From positions 312,501-376,500 of the forward strand of contig CAJNDS010002241.1 in assembly GCA_905221605.1 (NCBI GenBank): 64,000 nt of DNA, written 5' to 3'. Each line of letters starts with the position of its first letter. Positions within the stretch are counted from its first letter, which is position 1. Made by a program: the position numbers and the translations under genes. This DNA is from Symbiodinium natans. Lineage: Eukaryota; Sar; Dinophyceae; Suessiales; Symbiodiniaceae. Shown one piece after another: positions 54,463 to 64,000 of this stretch. Below the pieces are notes generated by a model that had not been told where the DNA came from, made no database searches, and worked only from the letters and a program-made list of their open reading frames with translations.

Positions 54463-54573
54463 AGGAGTAACTTAGGAATAAAAGGGTACCCTATTTGGTG
54501 TGAAGGGGATTTTAAGGGAGCCCCGACCCCAATCCTAAAACACGGAAATACGGGCCTACTCCGGGTCCTGCTC
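54463..54573. mobile_element. Introner H
   Basis: GACCCAGGAGTAACTTAGGA to CGGGCCTACTCCGGGTCCTG. No telomeric insertion. Confidence 0.65.
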
Positions 54574-54887
54574 CTCTTGAGCTTGTCAGGGCTTAGGGTT
54601 TAGTTAGGGTTTAATTAGGGCTTAGGGTTTAGGGTTTAGGGCTTCGGGTTTTAAGACCAGGGCTGTCTGGCTGCCTCAGACCCGAAAAACTGGGACAGCC
54701 TCGCAGCCCGCTACTCCTCATACGGCCCTTATACTACCTTCGAATTTTAAACGAGGGTTCTGAAGACAAGCTCCTGACCCCATCAGGGCCGCTCGATTGC
54801 AGAAATATCTACTCAAGTGTTTATAGGGGCTTAAGGATTCTATTGACACAAAACAAAATGGGTTAGGGCTTGGGGGTCATTAAACGC

Positions 54888-55103
54888 TTAGGTCACAAGT
54901 ACCTTAACTTTACTTAGTATACAAAGGAAGCCTACTTTGGAGTAGACCCTGGAAAAATATGTACTTTTTGGTCTAAAGCAGCTATAATAAGAACCCAGAA
55001 CCAAACATATGTTAAAGTACAGTACTCCAAAACCCAGGGGGTAGCCCCTGTAGCTCCCTTGTTTCGGCTCCTTCTCGAAGAAATCGCCCTCTGTGTTCAC
55101 CAC
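54888..55103 (-). CDS. Terminal two exons split by introner I
   Basis: Exons 55046-55103 (VVNTEGDFFEKEPKQGSYR) and 54888-54931 (FLCILSKVKVLVT, stop). The first follows ACCTGAG|G. A GC-AG splice (G|GCTACC ... AAGTAG|GCTTCC) joins them in frame across a near-perfect 7-bp repeat GGCTACC/GGCTTCC. Unrecognised. Confidence 0.5.
   Translation of the reverse strand: MVNTEGDFFEKEPKQGSYRGYPLGFGVLYFNICLVLGSYYSCFRPKSTYFSRVYSKVGFLCILSKVKVLVT
54932..55045 (-). mobile_element. Introner I (GC-AG)
   Basis: 114 bp with ends CCTGGGTTTTGGAGTACT and CCAGGGTCTACTCCAAAGTA. A sister copy is at 34853-34964 in the same orientation and also has a GC donor. Confidence 0.7.
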
Positions 55104-55417
55104 CTCAGGTCATCCCATCCCCGTGAGGGATGGCTGGTCACGGGGATACCCTAAACCCTAAACCCTAAACCCGAAACCCTAAACCCTAAACCCCTTGGGT
55201 TTCTAGGGTTTGGGGTTTTCGGTTTGGGGGATGCTTGGGGTTTATGTAGGGTTTGGCATGTTGGGCTCAGGGTTTTGGACTTGGAGGTTCCTCATTGGCG
55301 CCAGACATGGCAACACCAGCAGCAAGACAAGCTGCACGAGCACCAGCACCACTACCCCTACTAGAGGCAAAGAAGCAATAGCTACTTATGCGAACTTCGG
55401 GAAAATATAAGATGCCC

Positions 55418-55675
55418 CCTAAACCCCTAAACCCCTAAACCCCTAAACCCAAAAACCCAAAAAACCAAAACCCCTAAACCCCTAAACCCCTAAACCCCTA
55501 AACCCCTAAACCCCTAAACCCCTAAACCCCTAAACCCCTAAACCCCTAAACCCCTAAACCCCCAAACCCCTAAACCCCTAAACCCCTAAACCCCTAAACC
55601 CAAACCCCAAACCCCAAACCCTAAACCCTAAACCCGAAACCCCAAACCCCTAAACCCTAAACCCTAAACCTCAAC
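55418..55675. repeat. CCCCTAAA octamer array
   Basis: About 20 CCCCTAAA octamers, then CCCCAAA and CCCTAAA. Confidence 0.9.
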
Positions 55676-55687
55676 GCTGTGTCAAAG

Positions 55688-55965
55688 GCCCCAAAACGCT
55701 CAACGCAAACACCCCATGGATCCCTGAAGCCAGCCACTCCGCAGTGCACCTAAGAGTCAACTTCGAATTCCATAGGGGCCTGAATTCTTAGAATAGGGTC
55801 TTGGGGGGGGCTATTATAGTGTCGTTCTAAATGTTCTAAAGGCATCCTAAGGGAACACTATTAGGCTATTAGGTAATTATTCCGACCCCTGTATACACCA
55901 AGGCTCGTTTCTTCTTTGGCGCAGCTTTTGGACCAGTTCTTGATCCATCTCTCCTGCTGGTTTAA
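55688..55965 (+). CDS. Terminal two exons split by introner N
   Basis: Exons 55688-55764 (PKTLNANTPWIPEASHSAV to RVNF) and 55903-55965 (ARFFFGAAFGPVLDPSLLLV, TAA). The first follows TGTCAAAG|G, the second follows ACACCAAG|G. A GA-AG splice gives phase 0 in frame. The C-terminus is hydrophobic. Unrecognised. Confidence 0.5.
55765..55902 (+). mobile_element. Introner N (GA-AG)
   Basis: 138 bp. Contains GGGGCCTGAATTCTTAGAAT near its start and GGTAATTATTCCGACCCCTG near its end, as in the copy at 32636-32739. Confidence 0.65.
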
Positions 55966-56379
55966 GGTTTAGAATCATGGGTTCAGGTCTTCTACAAGGC
56001 CCTGAGAGCTCTTCTTTGGTGGGTTCCCTAAGTTTTAAAGGCACTGGACATCATAGTTGGTTTCGCGGGGCCCAAAGACAGTACCACACAAGTGCTTTGG
56101 GGGTATTTTGAGCGCATGCGTGTTGCCGTCGTCCGCATTGGGGATTCTGTCAAAGCATGTGCGTACCTTTAAGGCAATCCTAGTTTGGAAAAACTCTCCA
56201 TGTTGTCCCGTCACCTCAGCCTCTACACCCTAGACCCTGGACCCTAAACCCTACACCCTAAACCGTCGGACCTAAACGCTAACATAAACCTAAAGAACAC
56301 CTAAAAACCCTAGCAACCCCAAGCCCTACACCGCACCCGATGAACTCCAAGACAACTGAGCTCCGAACAGTTTACCTCG

Positions 56380-56492
56380 ACCCTAAACCCTAAACCCTAA
56401 ACCCTAAACCCTAAACCCTAAACCCTAAACCCTAAACCCTAAACCCTAAACCCTAACCCTAAACCCTAAACCCTAAACCCTAAACCCTAAAC
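56380..56492. repeat. C-strand telomeric array
   Basis: About 15 units, one hexamer CCCTAA. Confidence 0.9.
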
Positions 56493-56627
56493 TCAAGATT
56501 AAGGGTCCCTTCGAGGGGTCCCTCCTTATACCCCTTCAACCCCTAACAGCCTGACAACCTCGCAGAAAGCTCTGCTCTGCCTACAAGTCTGAGGGCTTTA
56601 GGTTCCGGGTTTTGGGTTTAAGGGTTA

Positions 56628-56790
56628 GGGACCCAAGAGTAACCTAGGAATAGAGCCACGGTTTAGGGTTCAGGGTTTAGGGTCTAGGGTTTAGGGTCTA
56701 GGGTTTAGGGTTTAGGGTTTAAGGGCACCAAAATCCTAAAGAAAGGGAGTAGAGGCCACTCTGGGCCCCAGACCCTCATGCTGTCAAAGC
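56628..56790. mobile_element. Introner H, middle replaced by TTTAGGG array
   Basis: Left ACCCAAGAGTAACCTAGGAA and right GGAGTAGAGGCCACTCTGGG remain. The interior is a G-strand telomeric array in the opposite orientation to the insertions at 36.5 and 37.6 kb. Confidence 0.6.
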
Positions 56791-58678
56791 CTCCCTAAGG
56801 ACCCCACCAGAATCCCGAGGCCACGAGGCCTGAGCCCCGTTAATAAAACCCTAAGGGTTTAGGGTTTAGGGTTTAGGGTTTAGGGTTCAGGGTTCAGGGT
56901 TCAGGGTTCAGGGTTCGGGCTTACGGAAAAGCAGAAAGCCCGACACCCCTTACTTTTAGTCCAAAATGCTTACTAATCAATCCCAGTCCTCGAAGGGGAT
57001 CCTCGGCGTCGGTCGGAGGATGCGGCTTCTTCGGTGATTCCCGTGCCTGATGAGGGTTTAGGGTCTCGTTATAGGTAGGGTTTAGGGCTTGGGCTTCGGC
57101 TTAGGCTAGGCTTAGGCTCAGGGTGTTTAGGCTTTGGGGTTCTAGAGAACTTGAGGATTGGCTTGCGCATTAAGGGTTCAGGATTTAGGGCCGGGTACGG
57201 TGCAGAAGGTAGTGCTTAAAGGGCACCGGAAACTGAAAAACACATGTCTGAGGGAGGGATTCATGGATTGTAGGGGTTTAGGGGGTATCTCAAACCCTAA
57301 GCCCTAAACACTAAACCCTAAACCACGAGGAGGCCTGATCTTGCTTCTGCTCGATGTCCGTGCTCCGCTTCTTGAGCTTGGCCGCCAGCCTCACTGCCAG
57401 TGGCATGCAAGGATTCGGATGTGCTTGTGAGTTTAGGGTTTAGGGTTTAGGGTTTAGAGTTTAGGTTAAGGGTTTATATGTCTTCAGGCCTGTTAGGGTT
57501 TGGGGTTTAGGGTTTAGGGTTCGGATTTGTTCGTATCGAGGTTTAGGGTTTATAGGGTTGAGGGTTTAGGGTCTTGTAGACATTGCAGTTTGGCTTAGGT
57601 TACAGGAGTTGGGCTTCTGAAGGTGTGGGGCTTTGCAGACCCTAAACCTGCAACCCTAAACCCCAAACCCTAAACCCCAAGCCCTAGACCCAAAACCGTC
57701 GGGTCTGGCTTCACGGTGAGCTTGGTCGCGACTTGGGAGATGGATTAGCTTCAGGAACCCCAAAGAGGTTTAGGGCTTTTGGGTTCCTAGGGTTTAGGGG
57801 TTTATAGGGTTTATAGGGTCTATCGGGCTTCGGGTTAGGGTTTAGGGTTCCGGGTTTGGGCGACCTTGAGCTCCGTCTGGCAACTCTGTAGCTCTTAAGA
57901 AGGCGGCATGCCAAAACCCTCGCGATTACTCTAACCTCTAACCTCTAAACCCTAAAACCTACACCCTAAACCCTAAACCCTGAACCTTAAACCCTAGACC
58001 TGAGAGCTAGGAGGTTTCTGGCATCCTGAGCCGTGGGCTGGGGGTCGATGTGGGCGCTGAAGTCAGCTGCCGGGCGTGCGGCCGCCACCTCCACTCGTTT
58101 CCAGGGAGACACAGGTTTAGGGGGGTTTAGGGTTTAGGGTTTAGGGCTTAGGTTTAGGATTTAGGCTGAGGAAATAAGGGCCTACTCCGGGTCCTAGCTT
58201 ATTAGGGGAAGGGATGAATCTACCCTAGGCTGCTAGAGGTCCTCTCAAAGAAATGCATGTATCATGGCTACGATTTGCTTAACAGAACCTCCCAAAAAAC
58301 AATGTAACAATCCCTATGTCACCCTTATAAGGAAGAACTTTTTCTTGGGGGGGGAGGGGGGGGGGGCATCTTAAGCAGTTCGTAGCTTGTTTCCAGTGGA
58401 TTCCAGATTTGCTCAAGGAGACCTCGGAGAACCAACAACATCCCTAAACACGTAGCTACCCTTCTCGTGTTCCTTCTGCCCCTCCTAGAAAATCGTGCTC
58501 CTTAAGCTACTCCCAGAAAAAAAACGATAATATATATATATATATAAAACCTCGCGCCCCTTTCTTGGCTTAGAAGGGGACCTAGAAGGCAGGCTGGTAC
58601 TAGGGGGCATCCCACGTGGCCTGACAGGGCTGAGAGCTCCAAAGGGTTCATAGGGTTTAGAGGGTTTTAGGGTTTTAT

Positions 58679-58772
58679 AGCTAGAAAAAGGGTGCCCTTT
58701 GTTGCTTAAAGGGGTTTAAAAGGGAACCTAAACCTACCAAAAAGGGAATAAGGGTACTACTGGGCATCCTAG
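58679..58772. mobile_element. Introner A, left end lost
   Basis: Retains AAAAAGGGTGCCCTTTGTTG and the right end TACTGGGCATCCTAG. The left end is replaced by TTTAGGG-like sequence. Shorter right-end relics lie at 59258-59276 and 63569-63643. Confidence 0.6.
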
Positions 58773-59338
58773 ATAGGGTTTACAAAATGTTACGGGGCTT
58801 TTTTAGGGTTTATAGGGTTTACAAAATGTATGGGGTTTATAGGGTTTTGTAGGGTTTGCAGGGTTTACAAAATTGCAGGGTTTATAGGGTTTCCAGGGTC
58901 TAGCGTTCAGGGTGATGCTCACTGGATGAAGAAAAAGCTTGGGTCTTATGGTGACGGCTTAAGGCACGAGGGTTCATACACCCAATATCTTAAGGTAGTT
59001 ACATGGGCCCTGAATATGGTCCCTAACCTCCTTTGAAGGGTTCTGATGTATCGGCCCGAATGTTTTGTATAACCTAGGGGGGTATTGAGAAGCCAAAGAC
59101 CTTCTGAACAACAAGTTCATTCGTAGGTCACTTACGAGTATTCCAGCATTACGATGACCAATCGACAAAGGAAATGAGGTTCGGGATTCCTTGGGCATGG
59201 GCTACTATCTAGCTAGGTGAACCCTAGGAACCCAACCCCCCAAAGACGAAATGAGCGTACCACTGGGCATCCTAGTGTAGCATGCAGCGAGAGGGCCTCC
59301 TTACGGTCCTTCGGCCCCTAAACCCTAAACCCTAAACC

Positions 59339-61730
59339 CTAAACCCCAAACCCTAAACCCTTCTTTTCGGCACCGGCTTCAGTTAGCAGGCGCGCAGCCT
59401 CACCGTGGCCTTTCCCAGATGCTCGCGCCCAGGCGGTTCTGCCCTCGCTGTCCTGCAAGTCCCTGTCAGCACCTGCTTCCTTGGTTTAGGGTTTAGGGTT
59501 TAGGGTTTAGGGTTTAGGGTTTAGGGTTGAGGGTTTAGGGTTTGGGGTTTGGGGTTTGGGGTTTAGGGGCTGAAGGGGATTATAGTACCCTAGAAAGTGG
59601 AAAGTGTACTCATTCAGATACTAAGGTTCCAACAGCAACGCCACGATGCGAAGGTGGTTTCTTTGCGCTGCGTACATCAAAGCTGTGCTACCAAAACGGT
59701 CACGAGCGTCCTTGTCCGCACCAGACTGCAGAAGCAGCTGTACAATCTCCACACTACCCTTGCAAGCCGCACGATGGAGCGCTGTGTTGCCATACTTGTC
59801 CGATACGTCCTTGTCGGCATTGGCTGCCAAAAGCAAACGCACGGTCTCAACACGCATGCTGTCAGCTGCAGACAGCGTTTCTGCATCGGGGCCGCTGTCC
59901 CCCTCCTTGTCACATGCACGTATGAGTGCTGTTTTCATGGCATCATTCCTTAAGTCTGTGTCGGCTCCAGCATCCAGAAGAGCCCGGACAATCTCCACAT
60001 GGCCTCTGTCAGATGCGCACATGAGTGCCGTGGTGCCCTTCTCGTCACTCAAGTTTGCGTCAGCGCCAGCTTCCAACAGCAACTTTACGACCTCAAGGTG
60101 GTTGTTCTTAGCAGCACTATTCAGCGCCGCTACGTTGTCAAAGGCCTTGGTTGCTAGGTCCTTGCCAGCGCCCGCAGTCAACAGCAAACGCACCACTTCA
60201 ACGTGGCCTTCTGCAGCAGCACGGGCCATGGCTACTGTCCTGGTGCTCGAAGACTCGTCGCCATCAGCCTTTGCCTCCAGTAGCGCACGCAGAGTCTCCA
60301 CATGGCCATTTTCAGATGCGAGCATGAACGCATGGCGTCCGCCCACACGTTTGCTGCTGGGGTCCTGAGTAAAGCCGTCCAACAGCAAACGAACTACTTC
60401 GGTGTGGCCTTTCTCGGATGCCAAGCAAAAGGCATTGGAGCGGTCAGCGCCGCACGGGTAACCAGCACCCGCTTCCAAGAGCAAGCGCGCGACCTCAACA
60501 CGGTTTTTGGACGCTGCGGCAACGAGAGCGGTGCTCTCCCGCAGTGTGGAGGAGTTCCTTAGTGGCCCAGTAACCACATAACAATCAGGCTACCCGTCTT
60601 TGAAAACCTTAAAAAGCAAAACCAAAAAATGGGCATCCACTGGGCTACCAAGGTTCACATCCACCCCCGCGCTCAGCAGCAATCGCACAACCTCAAGGTG
60701 ACCTGCTTGGGACGCATGCCGCAGGGCACGGGTGTGTGCCGAGACCCCGGCTTCCAACAGACAGCGTACCACCTCGACGTGGCCACGTGCACACGCAAGG
60801 TACCTAGGATGGCCCGTATAAAGCCCTCTGAAACATAATCCTGAAGAGAATCCTCTTAAACCCAATAAGCGAAAACAAAAACATGGCCCAAGGGCCTACC
60901 GAGGTACAGAGCATGAGGGGCACCGACATGTTTCAGATCCTTGTCCTTATTCAGCAGCAGGCGCACGATGTCAAGATGGCCTCTGTCAGACGCTCCGGTG
61001 AGAGCAGTGTCGCCAAGCTTGGTCTGCAATGTCATCGCAGCACCGGAGTCCAAGAGTAAGCTCACAATCTCCGCGCGGTTGCTGCGTTTGCTGCAAGATG
61101 CTCGATACAGGGCCGTTTCTCCTGCGCGATTCTGCAGGTCCATGTCGAGACCAGAACCCAACATCTGACTCACGTCCTTCAGGTTTCCTTGAAGAGCAGC
61201 ATCAATCAGCTCATCTGCGAGGGCATGCCTAGGTCGGGATAATACTAAAAATGTACATTTATATTCCTTATTTGGGTTTAAGTACCCTTAAAAATGTAAT
61301 TAAAACTGTACATTTATATTCCTTATTGGGGTTTAAGTACCCTTAAAAAAGGTAATTAAAATGCTACCCAACTATGACAACGATGCTTCTGCTCAGGGCT
61401 CGTGGCGGGCGACAGCACCAGCTGCACATCCATGGTGGCGTCGAGCAGCGCGGCATCCGCCAGTGGACTGCCACCTTACTGTTGCTTAGTAGGGAATGAG
61501 GGAATTAGGGCCCTATATCCCCCTACATATACCGTTTAAGGGATTATATAGGGTACCTCATTCCCTCATTTCCTACTAACCAACAGTAAGCCACCGTGCA
61601 GGAGCTGTTGAGTGCAGATGGGGAAGCCATGCAAAGAGCGGATGTGGCGCTTCAAGGTGTGCACGTCGCACACATCCTCTGTGCTCACGGCGACCAGCTC
61701 TGCTCCTGACACCTTCCAAACACGCAGCAT
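59339..61730 (-). CDS. Ubiquitin-like/ankyrin-repeat protein, six exons (586 aa)
   Basis: Spliced model, minus strand: exons 61595-61730, 61387-61474, 60908-61228, 60657-60803, 59630-60557, 59339-59479. All junctions are in frame (1761 nt). Residues 1-70 begin MLRVWKVSGAELV and continue to MDVQLVLSP, the ubiquitin-like N-terminus that precedes ankyrin repeats in many dinoflagellate proteins. About 15 ankyrin repeats follow, with TALM-type helix starts and GHVEVVRLLLEAGAD-type cores. They probably mediate protein binding; no catalytic domain is visible. The start at 61730 was chosen because MLRVW is the family start; an in-frame ATG at 61763 is possible. The stop TAG lies in a telomeric repeat that follows EKK, so the last residues (GLGFGV) are repeat-encoded. 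Each junction restores a normal-length ankyrin repeat. Partner and pathway are unknown. A further downstream exon cannot be excluded. Confidence 0.85.
59480..59629 (-). mobile_element. Introner family D with telomeric insertion = ankyrin gene intron 5 (GA-AG)
   Basis: 150-bp intron. It starts GAACCTTAGTATCTGAATGA, the family D end, keeps about half of the element, then runs into an array of CCCTAAA units that ends CTAAACCAAG|GAAG. Splicing gives ALLLEAGADRDLQ, a perfect repeat junction. The donor is GA; GAA is shared by both sides. The acceptor lies in or next to telomeric repeats, so the array has replaced the right half of the introner without destroying splicing. Confidence 0.8.
60558..60656 (-). 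mobile_element. Introner family A = ankyrin gene intron 4 (GA-AG)
   Basis: 99-bp element with inverted ends CTTGGTAGCCCAGTGG and CTTAGTGGCCCAGTAA, flanked by GAAC direct repeats. Splicing from GAAC to CTAAG|GAAC gives DVNSSTLRESTAL, which restores exactly the seven residues expected between DVN and TAL in an ankyrin repeat. No GT donor gives an in-frame product; the donor is GA. Confidence 0.85.
60804..60907 (-). mobile_element. Introner family G = ankyrin gene intron 3 (GT-AG)
   Basis: 104-bp intron flanked by the direct repeat GTACCT (60803 side and 60907 side). The duplicated target supplies GT and the element end CCTAG supplies AG. Splicing gives GAPHALYLACARGHVEVV, a standard ankyrin helix. 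A related copy at 23331-23448 shares GGATGGCCCGTA, TTAAACCCAATAAG and CCCAAGGGCCT, with a telomeric insertion in its middle. A fragment of the right end lies near 43.28 kb. Confidence 0.85.
61229..61386 (-). mobile_element. Introner family F = ankyrin gene intron 2 (GC-AG)
   Basis: 158-bp intron between GCATCG and CCTAG|GCATG. The 4-bp repeat GCAT flanks it, so splicing as GC-AG or exact loss of one repeat copy gives the same product, EQKHALADEL. The ends are weakly inverted (CATAGTTGGGTAGC versus CCTAGGTCGGGAT). Inside is a tandem pair of about 55 bp containing ATTTATATTCCTTATT. The same end, TGCTACCCAACTATGACA, recurs at 52.13 kb directly before another exon. Confidence 0.8.
61475..61594 (-). 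mobile_element. Introner family E = ankyrin gene intron 1 (GT-AG)
   Basis: The element proper is 61476-61589. Its terminal inverted repeats of about 27 bp start TTACTGTTG and continue TTAGTAGGGAATGAGG. It is flanked by a perfect 6-bp direct repeat, GCCACC on the plus strand (61470-61475 and 61590-61595). On the coding strand the duplicated GGTGGC supplies the GT donor; the acceptor AG is the last A of the element plus the first G of the duplication. Splicing gives LLHGGSPLADA. No second copy was noticed in the window. Confidence 0.85.
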
Positions 61731-61774
61731 ATCTGCAATGGAAGGACAGGCATGGGCGAGCAAAGCTCAGGAAA

Positions 61775-61870
61775 GTGGAGGTGTTGCTGAGGGAGCTGGA
61801 AACGAGCTTGGCAGCGTTCCTTGTGGAGGTGCTCTTGAGGGAGCTGAAATCAAACTTAGCAGCACTGCTG
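61775..61870. repeat. 48-bp tandem pair upstream of the ankyrin gene
   Basis: Two adjacent units of 48 bp start GTGGAGGTG and share GAGGGAGCTG. They lie 45-140 bp upstream of the ankyrin start codon, in the 5' leader or promoter. The plus-strand reading MEVLLRELETSLAAFLVEVL is open and repetitive but has no other support as a gene. Confidence 0.5.
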
Positions 61871-62471
61871 CCCGCGAGGCGTCTGTGCATGAGTTCTGCA
61901 GGTTTTTTTCTGGCTTGCTGTGAGGGGGATCCTGGGCCTCATAGGGGGTTTAGGGTGTAGGGCTTAGGGTTTAGGGTTATCGGGTAGGGTTCATGGTGTG
62001 ATTCAATGGACTCCGGAAAGCAGCCTCGGCCAACGTCGGACGATGCAGTGGTTCGGAACCCCAAGTCAGTAACTCCAAAACCGTGTATTCAAACCTCTAA
62101 ACCCTGGGCTCTTATAACTAGCGGGGGGAGGGGGGGGGGGGGCCCTCTTTGTATACATCCAATAAACCTGATAACCCTACACCATGAACCCTACCCGATA
62201 ACCCTAAACCCTACACCCTAAACCCCCTATGAGGCCTGGGATCCCCCACACAGCGTGCGTTTCATTCCAGCCATCGGAGGTGACAAGACCCCTGAAATCA
62301 CCGCTCCTAAAAAAGCCCAAAACCCCCAAAACCCTCCCAACCCCCCCCCCCCCCCCCCCCCCCGTCCTAAAGGCCCCGAACCTAAACCCGAAAAACCTAC
62401 ATCCGCCCTAAACCCAACCCCCCCCCCCCCCCCCCCCCCCACAAAAAACTAGCAAGAAATAAACACCGAAA

Positions 62472-62602
62472 CTTGGGATGTTCCCCTGTAACAGGGGTCA
62501 TCTACCCCTTACTAAAATCCCTATTCAGGACAGTTAGTAACACCAACCCTAAACCCGATACCCTAAACCCTAAAGCCGTTGGTATGAAGGGGAACATCCC
62601 AA
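62472..62602. mobile_element. Introner C with CCCTAAA insertion
   Basis: ACTTGGGATGTTCCCCTGTA ... GAAGGGGAACATCCCAAC. CCCTAAA/CCCGATA units lie at 62540-62572. Confidence 0.65.
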
Positions 62603-63867
62603 CCCCGAAACCCACCCCCCAAAAAAAAGAACTTTTGAACTCCGAGCTCCGAGCTCCCACCAACTGTCAGCCCCCCCAATTTTTTCTGAGCACCCAGGGT
62701 TTAGGGTTTAGGGTTTAGGGTTTAGGCTGCAGGGTTCAGGAGGTCTTCCGGTTCAGGTGTTAAGGGTTAAACCCCCCGCCCCCTCAAACAAAAGCCCTGA
62801 GCTCTAAATAGGCCCTGAAACCCATCTTGGGTTTAGGGTTCAGGGCATAGGGTTTAGGGTTTAGCCCTAAAACCTTGATGGGCCCTTAACCCCCCTGAAC
62901 GAGAGGGCATCGCTTCAGTGTTGCCTGGCCCACGTCTCCACGCTCTTCCATCTGCTTGATGTCTGTGTGCCGCTTCTGAAGCTTCTTTGCCAGCTCCTGG
63001 TCGGATGTTTCCTATACTCCCCTTAGTACCTTAATAAAAATAGTATTTTTAATATCCTCTTGGGTTTTATATAAACAAAAATGAAAACTATTCCCAAGGG
63101 GGATATAGTTTCAGGGTGACACCCTAACTCTTGGACTAGGGTTGAGGGTTTACAGTAGGGGTTCATAGACGCATCCTTGTGCTCATCAACACCTAAGTGG
63201 GGTTCATGCACTGCAAGCCTGCAATACTGCAAACTCGAAACCGCACAACCTCTCAACCCCATACGAGCCGTGTAAGCGCTACGAAACCCCATAACCCTAT
63301 AACCTCATTCCCTACAAACCCCATGAACCTGTAGATCCTAAACCCGATAAAGCCTATCTATACGCCCTATAAACCCCAACAATACAGCCGATAAAACCTG
63401 TAAAAGCTACAAAGCCTCTAAACCCTATCAACCGTCTAGAGCCCATAGACCCTCTAAACCCTGTAAACCCATAAACCCTACAAACCCTATAACGCCCTGT
63501 AAACCCTTTATATCAATGTAAATAAGAATGTAGATATATGGAACCTGTAACACCTATAAACTGTAAACTGCGCATAAGAAGGATGCCCTTGTTGCGAAAC
63601 CGAAACGCCCCAACATGAAATAAGGGCACCACTGGGCATCCTGACCTATACAAACCTGATAAGCCCTAGAAGGCCCTGTAGACCCTCTGTGTGTGTATAG
63701 ATATTTATAGACATATATATATATACCCTAACCCTAAACGCTAAACCCTAAACTCTATAAACCCGATAAGGTTCCCCTAGTGTCTATAAGTCTATAAGGC
63801 ACTCTCGAAGTTTCAAGCCGGCGCCTCGTCGATTCGAGCCTCGTACTGCGCCTGGAAACCACAGCAT

Positions 63868-63930
63868 CGGTTTAGGGTTAAGGGTTTAGGGTTTAGGGTT
63901 TAGGGTTTAGGGTTTAGGGTTAGAGGTTCA
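63868..63930. repeat. G-strand telomeric array near the right edge
   Basis: Seven to eight units, then unique sequence. Confidence 0.85.
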
Positions 63931-64000
63931 GTTTGGTTGGGAGTGGGCTCTGTTTGGTGTCTAGGGCTCCAAAGGGTTTATGGGGTTTCGGGGTCTAGGG

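Noticed and set aside
59646-60368. 240-codon plus-strand open frame
   Set aside because: It is the antisense shadow of the large ankyrin exon, which has a clear repeat pattern and in-frame splice partners.
63690-64000. Possible chromosome end because of TTTAGGG at the right edge
   Set aside because: Unique sequence continues beyond the array, and equal arrays occur throughout the window.

Overview
The window looks like nuclear DNA of a dinoflagellate (alveolate). Four things point that way. (1) A gene at 59.3-61.7 kb joins an N-terminal ubiquitin-like module to about 15 ankyrin repeats, an arrangement I know from Symbiodinium-type genomes. (2) Its introns use GT, GC and GA donors with AG|G acceptors, the unusual splice rule reported for dinoflagellates. 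(3) The telomere-type repeat is TTTAGGG. (4) Genes are short exons packed between mobile introns. The genus cannot be named from this alone. I did not find the dinoflagellate spliced-leader sequence. All translation and alignment was done by eye.

Region 1 (1-11 kb) is a giant imperfect palindrome centred near 6.2 kb. Its arms match in nested order: the outer TA-repeat and GGGTCTATTTAGCT ends, the TTATCATAATTATGATAA blocks, the TTCCGCGGAA satellite and the C/G-rich tracts. The centre is a self-complementary array. One arm carries a broken viral lipase-like gene on AT-rich DNA.

Region 2 (11-64 kb) is a mosaic of TTTAGGG/CCCTAAA arrays in both orientations, at least 14 families of short (about 40-240 bp) elements with terminal inverted repeats, and short coding exons on both strands. 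Removing an element together with one copy of its flanking direct repeat, or splicing at G[T/C/A]...AG inside it, repeatedly restores an open frame across two exons. The elements are therefore best read as introners (transposon-derived introns). The clearest cases are the ankyrin gene (five introns from five families) and a four-exon membrane-protein tail at 32.3-33.0 kb (three introner introns, one carrying a second introner). Other cases lie at 22.7, 24.6, 34.9, 35.8, 52.2, 54.0, 54.9 and 55.7 kb. Telomeric repeats have invaded many of these elements and often supply acceptors, donors or stop codons of the last exon.

Region 3 (26.1-31.4 kb, inside region 2) is AT-rich foreign DNA. It holds frame-broken relics of a DNA virus: a second lipase-like gene, a fibre protein with a peptidase-S74/intramolecular-chaperone end, and a virion protein with a GNYTPPELA motif. 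A GC-rich stretch without telomeric repeats lies at 27.3-28.2 kb. The remaining intervals hold simple repeats, long poly-C/poly-G tracts or short unique spacers in which I see no gene.
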